A stretch of DNA of 64,000 nucleotides, from NCBI RefSeq assembly GCF_033958435.1, contig NC_134158.1, positions 4,979,837-5,043,836 of the forward strand. Reading direction: 5' to 3'. The stretch is from Carettochelys insculpta (taxonomy: Eukaryota > Chordata > Testudines > Carettochelyidae). The notes under the pieces were generated by a model, which saw nothing but the letters and a program-made list of their open reading frames with translations, did not search any database and was not told the DNA's origin. The position numbers and the translations under genes are program-made. Each line of letters starts with the position of its first letter. Position 1 is the first letter of the stretch. Positions 44,401-55,689 of this stretch are shown piece after piece.

Positions 44401-47400
44401 CTGGGGGACCGGCTGCCCCAGGACTATGAGGCTGGAACATCGGCTTGTCACTGCTGGGCACTGGGTGAATTAGTGTCTGAGTCTAGTTCCTAGTGGGCAG
44501 ATTTGTACAGCACTTCCACTGGCAGCATCCTGTCCCTCAGAGCCTGGAGGCCAAGGCGTGAATGGGCCATGGAGACGCAATTCCCCTTTTGTCCCCAGAG
44601 CTGGTCTCTCCAGGCCGTAGTTCTAGAATCTGAATGGGGCCTGCAAGGGGGATGTTGCAGGGCCCTGGGCTGTGCTGCACGTGCTCTCAGGCTGGGAGAG
44701 GCCGAGGGATTCTAACTCCCAGTGCCTCAGAGCAGAGACTCACTGGCAAGAACTGAAGAACCGAGTCACTAAATGCCGTATCACCATCTGACGTTGTTTC
44801 TGTCCAGGTGTGAGAAGGGGAAGTTCCAGCCACCAGACGAGGTTTTGCTTGAACTGAAAGGACAAGTCAGTGGTTTCTCCATGAAAACTATTGCTCTCTC
44901 TGAGACTCTGAGCAAGTTCAAAGGTACCTAGAAGGGATCTAGGAAGGGAAAGTGAGTTAAGCATCTAGGACAATGGAATGCAAAAGGCTCTGGTGAATTG
45001 GTTCACAAATAGGTTCGACTTCTATTTTAATGTGGAGTGAGAATGGCACAAACCTGGGGTCCAACAGAGTCAGGTTGATTAACTCAAAAATTTATTTGTT
45101 TCAAAAGCATCTTTGCAATTCCAGTTCCTGTGAGAGTGAGAAAGGACCGACACAGGGAAAGAAACACTGCCCAGCTCCCTTCTCCTGGGGCATGGGCAGG
45201 TCATCCTGCATTTCCCCTGGGATGCTCCGTCTAACCCTTCCCATGTCTGAAATGTCATCCCGATTACGCGCTGACTAGCAGATTTACCCAGCAATGCTCA
45301 GGTCCTTCCCTCAATTAGGGGGTGCTTTGGAAATAAACAGAAAAGTTTCCTGCTTTATTTCAATTATGGCATTTTTCAAAATTACACTGTTGTTTTGATT
45401 AAATCAATTTTTATTCTGGATTTTTTTAAACAAGGGATTGTTCACATATTTCCATTGGCTTTTTTAGTACATTTTATAAAGGGGAATGTCACCATGTGGG
45501 TATTTTTTTGTCACGATAAACTCTTTTCATTCACTGTTTTAACAAAAAGGACAGCAGTTAATGTGGTTTCCACTAACATTCTCTCTTAGTCTTCAAACCT
45601 CCAGCGTTGATTTATTTGCCCCAAAACAGAACATTCCTCCAAATTTCTGTAAGGCTTATTGAGAAAGAAGTCAGGTTGGTCCAATTTTTCTGGCTCATCC
45701 TGCTTCAGTCTTTCAGCATTTACTCAGTTATGTTAATTTTGTGGCTTGTCCTTGATTTGGTGATAGTTTAGTTTTATGAGAAGCAATCCCATTCCAGGCA
45801 CATCTCGTTTTCCTGGCACTACCAAACCCTTATATTTTATTAAGCTCTGATTAGAAGAAGCCGTACAGCGAATCTGGTGGTAGTAGCTCTTCCCTTTTAG
45901 GAGCAGTTCTTGATCAAACAGAGAAAGAGTCAAACTCTCTCAAATATACAGTTGAAGACATGGGGAAGCACTAATTTGGATCGATTTCATAGCAAAAGCT
46001 AATTTGTAAAACTGGTAGACAATAGAGTCACAGAGCTTAAGCCCAGAGGGGACCACTGAATGTTTTTGTGTAACATCCAAAAGAGGATGCTGATTTCTCT
46101 CCATCTTCATGGTTGTCTGAGGATAAGGAGAAATTAAACATGAGAAAATGGAAATGCCGAACACACACATGCATCTATATTATATATAACGTTTATTTCT
46201 CTTCAATTTCAGACAAACTGAATGAAGAGACAAGTAAGTGTCATTCTCCTTCCTCTGAGAAGGTTTTCTATGAAATTTGTCTCCTCCTGTGGGGATTGGT
46301 GGAACTCTGGGGAGCTGTTTGCATTACATTTAACTTGTTCCAAGAGAATCCCTTTTACCTTTATTTCCTGACGTGGTTTTTTATTATTCTCCTTCTTTTT
46401 GGAGGCGAGTTAGTTTTTTAGGGTAACCTTGTAAAATGTGCAGATAGGAATAAGGGGATTTCGAAGTTCCCGGGGTCCTTTCGAAAAGGACCCCCATCTG
46501 GATGAGCTGTGTGGCAGGAGCCATGGCAATTTCAAAGTGCCGCGGCCGCCTGCATGCTAATGAGGCGCTGAATATGAAGTTTTGGGCTAGTGTCGACATG
46601 GCCAAGAAGTGGGAAACTCCTAACAACCAATGTGTGTGTCTCTTTCATCTTTAGGTAAACCAAATATGGAAATTGGTAAGTGTCATTCTCCTTCCACTGA
46701 GGAGAATCTTTTGTACCAAATCAGATCCTCCTGAGGGAGGTTGTGTGATCACCCTGTGCGGATGTGGCCTGTCACCTCTCTGTTCTCTCCTTCCACTTCT
46801 CCCCTCTGAAGAAAGCCATGAGCTGTGCAGTGACCCCACTCTGACTGGGTGACAGGGGCTGTGTCTGTGGGTGGCCCCTGCAGCAGACTCAAGCAGAGGG
46901 ACAGAGCCTGGATCAGAGCCAGGGGCTCTCCTGGGGCCATTACACACCCCTGGGGAGCTCCTGTGAGCAGAGCTGGGAACTTGTTCTTTTTGGCTCTCTG
47001 CACCCACCATGATCCCAGCCTGCGCCTGTCTCTGGTACACAGGGCATCACTTTCCCTCCCATCACTAGCATGGCCCTCTCCCTCTTTCCACCAGCCGCTG
47101 TTCTACACTCCCCCTCCCTCTGCAACGGGTAATTAGCCACTGGGAGAACAGGGACAGGCCCCAGGGCTGGTTGTGGGGCCCAGGAAAAATGGGCATCTAT
47201 GAGCCTGGGCCAGCTCTGTCTGCTGCCCCCCAGCACTGCTGCTGGGAGCAGGGTCAGGGCTTGGGGGCTTGCTGGGCTTGTCCTGCTCCACCCACCCAGC
47301 ACTCCAGCCAGGGAGCGCAGTCAGGGGGAGGGAGTTGCCCAGTCTCCAGCTGGACCACCAGGTAGGTGTAGAGGGACCTGCCCTGTGCCCTGACCCCATT

Positions 47401-48609
47401 CCCATGACAGAAGCATGAGGAGTTGGGGGACAGCAGGCAGGAGCAGGAGGGGCCCTCACATGTTCTCGCCCAGGGGCCCACAGAAACCTAATCCCCCTTC
47501 TCCCCCCACACTCGTAGCTTCTGTCTCATTGCACCATCAACCCCCTTCCCCTGTGTTAACCCCTCCCTCCCTGCCCCAGGCTAATGGACTCTTCTGCTGC
47601 TGAGCTGTGATATTCAGGGCAGGTTCAATACGGGTAGAGGGGGCCTGTTGCTGTCTGAGCTGTGACATTTCCCAGCAGGCCGGGTGCAGTGGGGAGGCCC
47701 CAGAGCAAAGTCCAGCCCAGGGGCAGCTGGGCACAGGGAGATTTAAGGTGTTGGGGGGAGGGGAGCTGTGCCAATGGTCACTGAGTTGGACCATCTGCCG
47801 GGGCTCCCAGAGTCTCTGGTCCCTCCCCAGGGAGAGGTGGGGGCAGGAGGGGAAAGATCCTGAGCCCCAGGCCTGGCCCAGCCGATCCTTTCACCCTGTC
47901 CCTGACCCGTCCCTGCCTGTGAGTGACTCTCCCCAGCCCTGGGCTGAGATCTCGGAGCTGTCGGGCACAGCCTGGGGGAAGGAGATTCCCCGAGTCACTC
48001 TCCAGCTGGGCCCGATTCTGTCACTGACCCATCAAACCCTCCCCCAGGGCTGAGCTCTGCCCCTCACGCTCTGATTCTCTCTCCCCTGCAGCCCATGTGA
48101 CTCTGGATCCAGACACAGCTCATCCCCGACTCGTCCTGTCTGAGGGTGGGAAAAGTGTGAGACGGGAACGTACACGACAACGACTGCCCGACAACCCAGA
48201 GAGATTTGACATGTGGCCCTGTGTGCTGGGCTGTGAGGGGTTCACCTCGGGGAGACATTGCTGGGAGGTGGAGGTGGGGGATGGGTGGTCCTGGGCTCTG
48301 GGGGTGGCCAGAGAGTCTGTGAGCAGGAAGGGACGGATCAGCCTCAGCCCTGAGAGGGGGATCTGGGCTGGGCGGCGGTTGGGGGATCAATTCCAGGCTC
48401 TCACCTCCCCTGCGACCCCCCTGCCCCTGAGCCGGGCCCCCCGCAGGATCCGGGTGTGTCTGGACTGTGACCGGGGGCAGGTGACATTTATCGATACTGC
48501 TACTCAGGCCCTGATCTTCACTTTCCCGCGGGGCTCCGTCCCTGGGGAGAGAATCCGGCCCTGGCTGGGTGTGTGGGACCGTAGCTCCCAGCTCCGACTG
48601 TGTCCCTGA
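38058..48609 (+). CDS. TRIM-family E3 ubiquitin ligase, right copy (8 exons)
   Basis: The predicted 480-residue RING, B-box2, coiled-coil, PRY-SPRY protein has exons 38058-38474, 40539-40634, 43326-43556, 44145-44167, 44808-44923, 46213-46233, 46655-46675 and 48092-48609. Introns are GT-AG and phases join without a stop. All eight RING ligands and all B-box2 ligands are kept. Exon sizes match the left copy except for three more bases in the SPRY exon. The genes diverge from the spacer with ATGs 7.2 kb apart. The SPRY differs from the left copy at about 32 of 170 residues, so the two probably bind different targets; that is inference. Relatives are TRIM39, TRIM27 and RFP-like genes of the reptile MHC region. 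The exact orthology is unknown. Confidence 0.9.
38475..40538. other. Intron 1 of right TRIM gene
   Basis: The intron mirrors 28450-30437. The main difference is the PLE tail at 39610-39730. Confidence 0.5.
39610..39730 (-). mobile_element. PLE tail, right only
   Basis: The minus strand reads GAAAGCTTTCGTGGGAGAGA-like tail sequence, then GTCTTTAAAGTGCTACTTGA and CTAGCACGGCTTCC. It starts at a truncated hairpin. The left arm lacks it (near 29300). Confidence 0.65.
40539..40634 (+). CDS. TRIM right exon 2 (96 bp)
   Basis: The exon follows TGTTTCCTCAG, precedes GTAGGTGCC and encodes KIQARLKTLREESEKLLG and onward, in phase 0. Confidence 0.9.
40742..40967. mobile_element. Half of the fold-back MITE
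   Basis: Only the second half of the 436 bp fold-back element is present: 40750-40967 is 218 bp, the same length as 27781-27998. A short CCCGTGA stub precedes the centre. The rest of the first half is missing. It lies at a different intron position from the full element of the left arm. Confidence 0.85.
41388..42081. mobile_element. MITE-like element with GTCTACACGTGCA ends (694 bp)
   Basis: The ends read GGCTATGTCTACACGTGCAT and the inverse of AGCTGCGTCTACACGTGCAC. A TTC duplication flanks it (41385-41387 and 42082-42084). The inner part is dotted with TCGAAATAG and CGTCGA short palindromes. The 3 bp duplication and the shared GTCTACACGTG end suggest kinship with the fold-back MITE. No transposase frame is seen. 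Confidence 0.7.
42225..42565. repeat. Minisatellite with GGGGGAGTCACAC unit
   Basis: About four imperfect units of roughly 85-95 bp carry AGGGGAGTCACACTCAGGGG, CTACGAGTCACTGAAGCTGG and AGGGGGCTAGAAGGGGCTGG. It is right-arm only. Confidence 0.8.
43326..43556 (+). CDS. TRIM right exon 3: coiled coil (231 bp)
   Basis: The exon follows TCTTCCTGCAG and ends CTGCAG/GTGAGA. It encodes 77 residues of continuous heptads. Confidence 0.9.
44145..44167 (+). CDS. TRIM right exon 4 (23 bp)
   Basis: The diagnostic 23 bp exon encodes DIRSTLS plus two bases, between CCCCTGTAG and GTACGTGG. Confidence 0.88.
44808..44923 (+). CDS. TRIM right exon 5 (116 bp)
   Basis: The exon lies between CTGTCCAG and GTACCTAG and is in frame with exons 4 and 6. 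Confidence 0.88.
44924..46212. other. Intron 5 of right TRIM gene, diverged
   Basis: The intron aligns with 22957-25788 at only about 80% by eye over 45300-45600. It lacks the PLE, the CR1 tail and the 12 bp-duplication insertion of the left copy. No gene is seen. Confidence 0.5.
46213..46233 (+). CDS. TRIM right exon 6 (21 bp)
   Basis: The micro-exon lies between CTTCAATTTCAG and GTAAGTGTC and encodes KLNEET in the joined frame. Confidence 0.75.
46447..46604. mobile_element. Decayed half of a fold-back MITE
   Basis: GGAATAAGGGGATTTCGAAG, CCTTTCGAAAAGGA and GCATGCTAATGAGGCGCTGA match one half of the 436 bp element with many changes. It is right-arm only. It is a second case in which only the half from the centre outward survives. 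Confidence 0.65.
46655..46675 (+). CDS. TRIM right exon 7 (21 bp)
   Basis: The micro-exon lies between CATCTTTAG and GTAAGTGTC and encodes KPNMEI in the joined frame. Confidence 0.7.
46676..48091. other. Intron 7 of right TRIM gene
   Basis: It is mirrored with 20565-22138. The last about 150 bp before the SPRY exon are closer to the left copy (about 94% by eye) than intron 5 is. Confidence 0.5.
48092..48609 (+). CDS. TRIM right exon 8: PRY-SPRY
   Basis: The acceptor TCTCTCCCCTGCAG ends at 48091 and the TGA is at 48607-48609. Conserved blocks match the left exon. Differences cluster after GIWA, after CDxG and near the C-terminus. Confidence 0.92.
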
Positions 48610-48946
48610 AATCAGCCTCTCTGGCCTCAGTCTCTGTGAGCTTGGAGGACTCCCATCTCCCCAGCCCCTGGCTCAGCTCTATGACCCCTGGATGCCCCTT
48701 CCCCCCGCTCCCTGCAGCCCCAGGGACAGGAGTGGGAGCGAGATGAACCCCTGGGGCTGCAGGAGGGGCCCTGAGAGGCAGATGTGGGGCTGGGCAGGGG
48801 CAGAACTAACAGACAGGCTGCTGCGGGGGCAGGACACAATTAATTAATGAGAGTCACCAGGGGGTGGGGTGGGGGGAGGAGCTCGATGCGATTTGTACCG
48901 ATCTGTGTCCTGAGATCTCACTGGGGTCTGTCAGGTATTAACAGTA

Positions 48947-48952
48947 AATAGA
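48947..48952 (+). terminator. Altered poly(A) signal of right TRIM gene
   Basis: AATAGA stands where the left copy has AATAAA, about 338 bp after the stop codon. AATAGA is a weak variant, so another site may be used. Confidence 0.45.
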
Positions 48953-49744
48953 GCAGGAAAGACAATTCTGATGTGTTTGGTCCTTTTTCATTTCCTGGCA
49001 TCAGTTGCTGGGGGCAGAGTGGTGGGTTTGGTTCCCTGCTCACTGGGGTCCCCCCAGCCCCAACAGGGAACAGACCAGCACCTCCCTGTGCTGAAGTGAG
49101 ACATTACTGGAGTGTAAAATGAACATGCAAAATATGATGGCAACCGCTCTTCTCTGCTTGTACCAAATCTTCTGCCAACTAGGCCAAGGGAGGTGTCTGG
49201 TGATTCGCTGAATCTCTTTATTCGGCTCAGATGTTTGTATTATTGTTGTTACCCTTCTGCCAGAAGGAATTGGCAGCAGCCAGGGCCGGGTTCAACATCG
49301 AGGGGTTCCTTTCATCCATCTCACACACAACCGGCTCAAGCCCCCAGCCAGTAGCCTGGGAAGGTCACACACGCCTGGGGGCCTCGGAGAGGCAACGCTT
49401 CCCTCCTCGCAAGCACACAGTCTGAGTGCAGAAACGGACTTTTAATAAAAGAGGCAGAAAAGTCAATTAGCATAAGCTTGGGAAAATCCCACACCCAGAG
49501 CTCATAACCAGTTCTCAAGTAACTATCCCAGCTCAGATGCATTGAGCAGTGTCCTTGGCCTCTCAGGCTCTGCAGTCCAATACTGTGACCAGCCAATCCA
49601 CACACCCAACTTTCTCCCTATCCCCACTTCAAATGCCCCACTTACAACTTGGTCCAGTCCCTGTGGGCACTGACACCTTACGCTGATGCATTCCCTCAGG
49701 GAACCTGAGACAAGGCCACCTTTGCGCCAGTCCGGCGTTCTGCT

Positions 49745-49945
49745 TCCTCCTACCAGCCGTCCATGGGTCGTGCCTTCTGTCCATCCGCTGCTCCTCCTCC
49801 CGGCCACCCGCCGGTCGTGCCATCCACTGCTCCTACCGGCTACCCGCTGGTTGTGCCATCCACTGCTTCTCCTCCCAGCTGCCCGCTGGTCACACCGCCT
49901 ACCAGTCATGCCATCCACTGCTCCTCCCAGCCTTCAGCAGCATTG
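49745..49945. repeat. Minisatellite, GGATGGCATGACC unit (expanded)
   Basis: This is the mirror of 18660-18835 with about one or two more units. Confidence 0.7.
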
Positions 49946-50114
49946 AGTTCCTGCTGGCACATACCTTACAAAAATATTTCAGAATAACACATCCACGCTG
50001 CAGGGAAAATAAGCAAAACTTATTCCCAAATAGTGTCTCCACACACAATAGAGCCTCTTGTGGATTAGAGTCCCTGAAAGCACGGCTTCCCGGGGCTCTA
50101 ATCTGAACTACCAC

Positions 50115-50362
50115 GTCTACACAGCAAAGTTATTTCAGAATAAATATTCCATAGTAGCTCATTTTGAAATAGGCCATCCTCCTGTTTACACAGCCCCTAG
50201 TTTGGAATGGGCCCTGTTCTTCATGGAATGAGGTTGACCAAATTTGAAATAAGCCCTTTGCTATTTCGAAATAATTTTGCAATAGTGGTTTTGCTGTGTA
50301 GACACTCGCAAAGTTACTTGGGAATAGTGGCCGTTATGCCACAATAACTTTGCTGTGTAGAC
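50115..50362. mobile_element. MITE with GTCTACACAGCAAAG ends
   Basis: This is the mirror of 17703-17950 and an old shared insertion. Confidence 0.7.
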
Positions 50363-50489
50363 ACACCCCCACTGACTGCAAACCTGGCCACCATGTTAAA
50401 GGGACACTGCCAATTTGAACGACAACAGGCTGGATTCTCATTCTCACCCAGGTCCCTTTATTTACACCACTCTGGCATTGCCATACCTT

Positions 50490-52400
50490 ACTGCCCGTCT
50501 GCAGCACTGAGCTCTGATCAGCCCTGTGTGTGGTCCCCACTTCCCAGGCTCGGTCTACGCTGGGAGTTAAGTCAATGGCAGATACACAGTTCTAGTTTCT
50601 GCAGTTGCGGAGCTAGACTCGACCTCTCTGCAGTTGACTTACCTGGCCGGCTACACAGAGGGAAGTGGATGGAAGAAACTCTCCGTCGATCTCCCTCACT
50701 CCTCGCGATATGGAGGAGTTCAGGGGTCGACTGTCAGCTCCAGAGAGTTTGATTTCGTGCGTCTTTACCAGGTGCGCAGAATCGAACCCAGAAAATCAGC
50801 CCCAAACAGGTGACTCTTTCCCTGGTATTAGGGTGACCGTATCTCCCTATCCCAAACACAGGACAGGGAGATATGGGGGTGGGGGCGTCTCCTCCTGGCT
50901 CCACTGAGGTGTGGGGAGCTGGGAACCTGGCAGCAGCCATGGGTGAGCTCCCAGTCAGCCAGCAGGGGGGGGTGTGGGAATACAGGGCAATTAGCCCCTT
51001 TTAAAAGATAAGCTGGGATGCCTTTCTGGCCCCCAAAATATGGGGCTGTTCCACCCGATATGGGACGGATGGGCGCCTGACATAGTATAGACAAGGCTCC
51101 GTCACCAATCAGTGACGAATCTTCCAATCTGCTTTCCTAGTACCGACCCCCTTGTCCCACTCCCCTGGCAATCCCTCCCCGCATCCCTTACCCCTTACCC
51201 CACCCCCCGGGCACTCCCTCCCCTCCCCCGCACCTCTAGCACTTCCTCCCCTCCCTCCCGAACACCCCCCACACCCCAGCAGTCCTGCAGTTGCTGCTGT
51301 ACTTCAAGGAGAGCTTTTACCGCAGAGAAGCCACATGTGTCAGAGACTCCCGGAAAGACCGGGGGTGGTGGGGTGGGGCTGGCGATTGACATGGAAAATG
51401 CCCACACCCCAGCTGGAAGCGCCCAGCCCAGAGCAGTGAACGGGCAGGTGTCCTTCGGGGGAGGGGAAGGGAGACAAAGGGAAATAGCCGGATTTACGCA
51501 GAGACTCTCTCAGAGACAGGGATGTAAAATCACCTTTCATTAGCTCCCCAGTGAAACACGAGCTCACTGCTCAATGGGTGCAGAGGCAGCTGGGGGGCCC
51601 CTCCAACCTCGCCCGGCTGGAGCAGCCCCACTGCCATGGACAGGAGCTGCTGCAGCCCAGCTGGCGCTTCCTTGCCCGTGGCACTGCTGCAAGTGGGGGG
51701 CACCCCAGAGCAGACACAGGAGCCCCCATCAGCAGCGGCCTGGCTCAGGCGCTCCACAGGGCAGGGATGCTCCCGCTGGGCTGCAGCAGCCCCAGTCTGC
51801 CAGAGAGAAACCTTTCCAGCCACGTCCCCCCTCCCCCCAACTCCCAGGGCCACCACAGATGGGGGCTACTCTGGCCTGGCTGGAGCGCCCGGGCCTGCGG
51901 CAGGCAGGAGGCTGCTCCACCCCTACCTGTTACCCATAACCCTTTCAGGTGAGGCTTAGCAGGGCCACATGAACATCCCCACTCAGAGACCGCCTCACAC
52001 AACACGCTGAGACAGACCCACATGTGACCGATGCGAATCGCTCCACTGAGAGGGCAGCGCTCAGGTGCCAGGAGGACACTGTGGGATAAACCTGAATAAC
52101 CGCGGATGAAATCAGAACTGGATGCTGCGAAGAGTTCTTGGTAACAAAACCGCCACAACCATCCAAAGCAGCACGGAACTGCGCATCAGAACAACCCAAA
52201 CAGCCGCAAATGGCCAAAGCCTGGTTCTCTAGGGGGCCCTCACCTGGCCTGGCATCCGGCGGACCCGTTCCTGAGCTTCCCCTCAGCGGCTGCACAGTAA
52301 ATTCTGTTTAACTTTCCGCAGGCCCCGCGCCAGCAGTGGTCCTCCCTCTGCCAGGGTAGGAAAGGACCCCAAGGAAACACAAGCTCTTCACCCTTCCTGG
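50490..52400. other. Mirrored non-coding DNA with a C-rich tract
   Basis: This matches 14540-16500 in reverse. The C-rich tract at 51140-51290 is shorter than the G-rich tract of the left arm. No gene is seen. Confidence 0.5.
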
Positions 52401-52471
52401 GCCACTTCTCCTCCCAGCTCCTCCCCTGCGTTGCAGGGTTCACAGAAGTCACTCCAGGGCCGTTGGGTCAC

Positions 52472-52771
52472 CTGCTTCCCAAGAGGCAGGGGGTGAAGAT
52501 GGCGAAGAGCTGACGTCTTTTCTTGAGTGGGAAGTGCAGGAGCTGTGCCCACTGCGCTCCTCCCTTCCTGCCACACGCGGGGTCCTTTCCTGGAGCTCTC
52601 CATGGGAGGCCTCCGGAACAACAGGCCGTGGGCTCAACCCTCCATTGAGATGCGTAGGGCAGCTCCCCGGGCTCACAATCATTTTCTTAGGATCTGCAGA
52701 TCCAGGCAGATGTTTCTGCCTCGCTTCTTCTGAGATCACAATTCCAGTCTGCTCTTCCCACGGACGCAAAC
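52472..52771 (-). CDS. Conserved 300 bp exon-like block, right copy
   Basis: This is the mirror of 14161-14460 with the same length, open frame, acceptor and donor. Function unknown. Confidence 0.4.
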
Positions 52772-53069
52772 CTGAAAAGAAATGAAAACACAAAACAAAA
52801 CAGTCGGAGGTGGGGGTCTGCACCCTGCGGCTCTTTAAGGACGTTCTTTGTGGCTCCCATGCGATAATTGCAATGTTAAAAAAATAAAAAAAACCCTCTT
52901 GATTATTTCCAGTAAATGGTGAACGTCTAAAAGCCTGAAAACGAGCAACTCATCTCTAAACAGCAAACAGTGTGTGAGCTCCAAACACTGGGTAACTCCC
53001 CCCAGCAACTGATCAATCCCACCTCAGAACAGAGACTTGCTCATTATCCACAATGGCTCCAAGCACTCT

Positions 53070-53240
53070 CTCTAGAGTGGCAGCAGCTGATTTAGACCCC
53101 CCACCCCAACAGGTCTGGTGGGATGATGTTTTCCCCTGTGCATCACTTTACATTGATCAACACTGAATTTCATTTGCCATTTTGTGCCCCAGTCACCCAG
53201 TTTTGTGAGACGCTTTTGAAGCTCTAAACACCACATTGCA
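53070..53240 (-). mobile_element. CR1 reverse transcriptase fragment, right copy
   Basis: This is the mirror of 13690-13860, with the same KWQMKFSVDQCKVM block. Confidence 0.75.
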
Positions 53241-53989
53241 GGCTGCAAAGGGGTGCATGGAGCAATCACTTACCCCGTCTCATTTTCTCGCTAATATTCC
53301 CAACCCAAAGTCCCACCACAGAGACCAAACTGCTGCAGGAGCCGTTATTCTAGGCAGAGCTTTTCGAGGAGGTTCCTCGTCCCTTTCTCCACCCACCCAC
53401 CCCTGCATCCCACCCTCTGCCCCAGCCCGCAGCCCCTCCCGCACACTGAACCCCTCAACGTTGCTGCTACCAGCCAGGCGGCTGCTAGCCAAGACTGCTC
53501 AGGAACAGCTGTAGAAGCCACTGCCCTGACTCCACTGCCCTTGGGGGGTGCGCTGCACAGGGGTCACCCTCTGCTCCCTGATGGACGTGAGGCCTCAAGG
53601 GAGCAAATCTTAATGCAAACCTTGGTTTGTCGTAAATAAAAACATTCAAAGGAGAAATTGTGCACAATTCTGGGCACCAAATTAAACAGGAAACACCACC
53701 TAGTTCACAGGCACTGCCAGGCCCTTCAGCCTGCGTCGGGTGGGTGGGTCTGTGGGTAAAAATAAGCCCAGCGCTGCCCTAAGGCTGGGATCGCCGGAAC
53801 ACCCTCCCCGCACTGCAGACCAGAGGGCGGGACTCAGTTTCCCAGGACACTGCGGTGTAGGAAGATCACAGCTCACCTCATCCAGGCACTCCCGGGCCGC
53901 AGCGCCCCTTGCAAGTCAGGTCCCAGCTCCACCTCCCCGTGTCTGTCCCGTAGCCAAAGGGGGACCCCGAACGCCCCATTCACACGCTC

Positions 53990-54240
53990 CTCTTTTCCCA
54001 TTGCCAGTGCAAGAAAACGCGCGAAAAAGCCACGCGGCAGCTGACTCCCTGCAGGGGCGTGGCCATATTAGCATAGTGCTCCCGGATTGGACGAGGCCCC
54101 GAGAGCTCTCCTGCAGCCGCTGTTGAAATGAATGAACTTGACCGCGGGCCGGAGGTTGGCAATGACCCTGTGACATTAGCATACAGCGCGCCAAATCCCT
54201 TAAAGGGGCAGAGCCCGTAGCTCTGCCGGGCGCGGCAGGC
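53990..54240 (-). promoter_or_regulatory. Promoter-like region with octamer-like motifs, right copy
   Basis: ATTAGCAT at 54067-54074 and 54175-54182 and the GCGCCAAA E2F-type site near 54187 mirror the left arm. Their retention supports function. Confidence 0.4.
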
Positions 54241-54259
54241 GAACAGCGCAGTAAAGGAC

Positions 54260-55680
54260 TCAGCCTACCCCACCAGTGTCCAGCCCCGGCCCCGGCCGCG
54301 CTCCGCTGCCGCCCGCAGGGCTGTGCCCGGTGTCGCTGTAGCTGGGGCGGTGCCACGGGCGGCAGCTCAGAGACAAGGGGGGCGGACGGAGGGACACGTC
54401 GTTTATTGGCCCGGCTTCTGCCGGGGGGAGACTTGCCGAGAGCGCCGCGTCCTGCGGCAAAGCGCCGGGATCTGCCCCGCTTGGCCCTGCCGCTCACAGC
54501 GGGTCCCGCGAAAGCCCCCCCCCCCCCGCTGTGGGCTGGACACGGACGTGCGTGACCCGCAGTGACCGGGGAGCGGAGTCTCCGCTCTGCAGCCGGGCCG
54601 GGTGCGGGGGCGCCAGCGGCCTGTGGCTCCCGGGACAGCCCCGGGCTTTAGCCCCCCGGGTGCCGGGTTCGTTCCCTCCTGCGGGTCCCAGCGGGCGCCG
54701 CTCGCCTGCTGCCCCCGGGCTGTGAGCTCCGACCCTGCGGCCCAGAGATCACACACAGATCTGCCCGGGCTGGGGCTGCGCCCCGCCCAGAGGGCCGGGC
54801 CGGGACCCTGGGACCTCCCGAGTCCCGTCCGCCTCTGTGAGCTGCTACGGGCAGCGGCTCTCCCCCGCCCCGAGGAGCTGAGACCGGGGCTGCACACAGC
54901 CGGGAACAGGGGGCAGGGTCTGCCGCTGGGTCTCGGTCCCGGTCCAAAGGCTGAACTCTGGGGCTGGGCCAGGCTGGGCGCTCACAGGGCTGGACTGACC
55001 CGCAGTGTTTGTACTGGGGGTCCCTGTTCCCTGCACCGGCCCCACGGGCTTCACCCCCCCCGGGCAGAAACTCCCAGCGGTTGGGGACATGAGACGGGTG
55101 GGGGAGGGGCGGCTCATGGGTGGGACAGAACGTGGGGCCGAGGTGAAGGGTTTGCTCAGCTCTGGGACAGGCTCTGGGGGAGGCAGGAAACAGCTCCCGC
55201 CTCCCCAGCCAGCCAGTGTCCCCTCTGCCCACCGTGGGCAGCGCCAGGTGCCCCAGAGGGAGTGAACCCAACAGGGAACCACCAAGTGAGCAGTGGGAGT
55301 GCTGGGAATGCAGCTCGGCAATATCGACCTCCTGTGGTCCTGCGAATTCTTTCGTCTGGCACCGGTCAGGGCCGAGGGTGCCGGACGGGGGAGGTTCATT
55401 TGCACATTGCGCAAATTGCATAAATTATTTCTAGATACAACTGCAGCCTGAACGTAGCCTGAGCCGCATCTGGGGAGCTGCACTGCCCCCTTCATCGTCC
55501 TGCTGCAATGCTGGGGGCGGCCAGTAGGTGTCAGCATTACACAATACAGGACGACCCCCCCCCCCGGCCAGCCCTTCGGCATTTAATACCCCCCCCTCCA
55601 GGGGCTTGGGCGGAGCCCGCGCACACCCCCTCAGAGCGGAGGAATTCACCCCCCGGCAATAACCAACACCCCCCGCCAGT
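54260..55680. other. CpG island, right copy
   Basis: This is the mirror of 11220-12660 with indels that shift every long frame, so no coding call is made. Confidence 0.55.
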
Positions 55681-55689
55681 GCTGGACTC

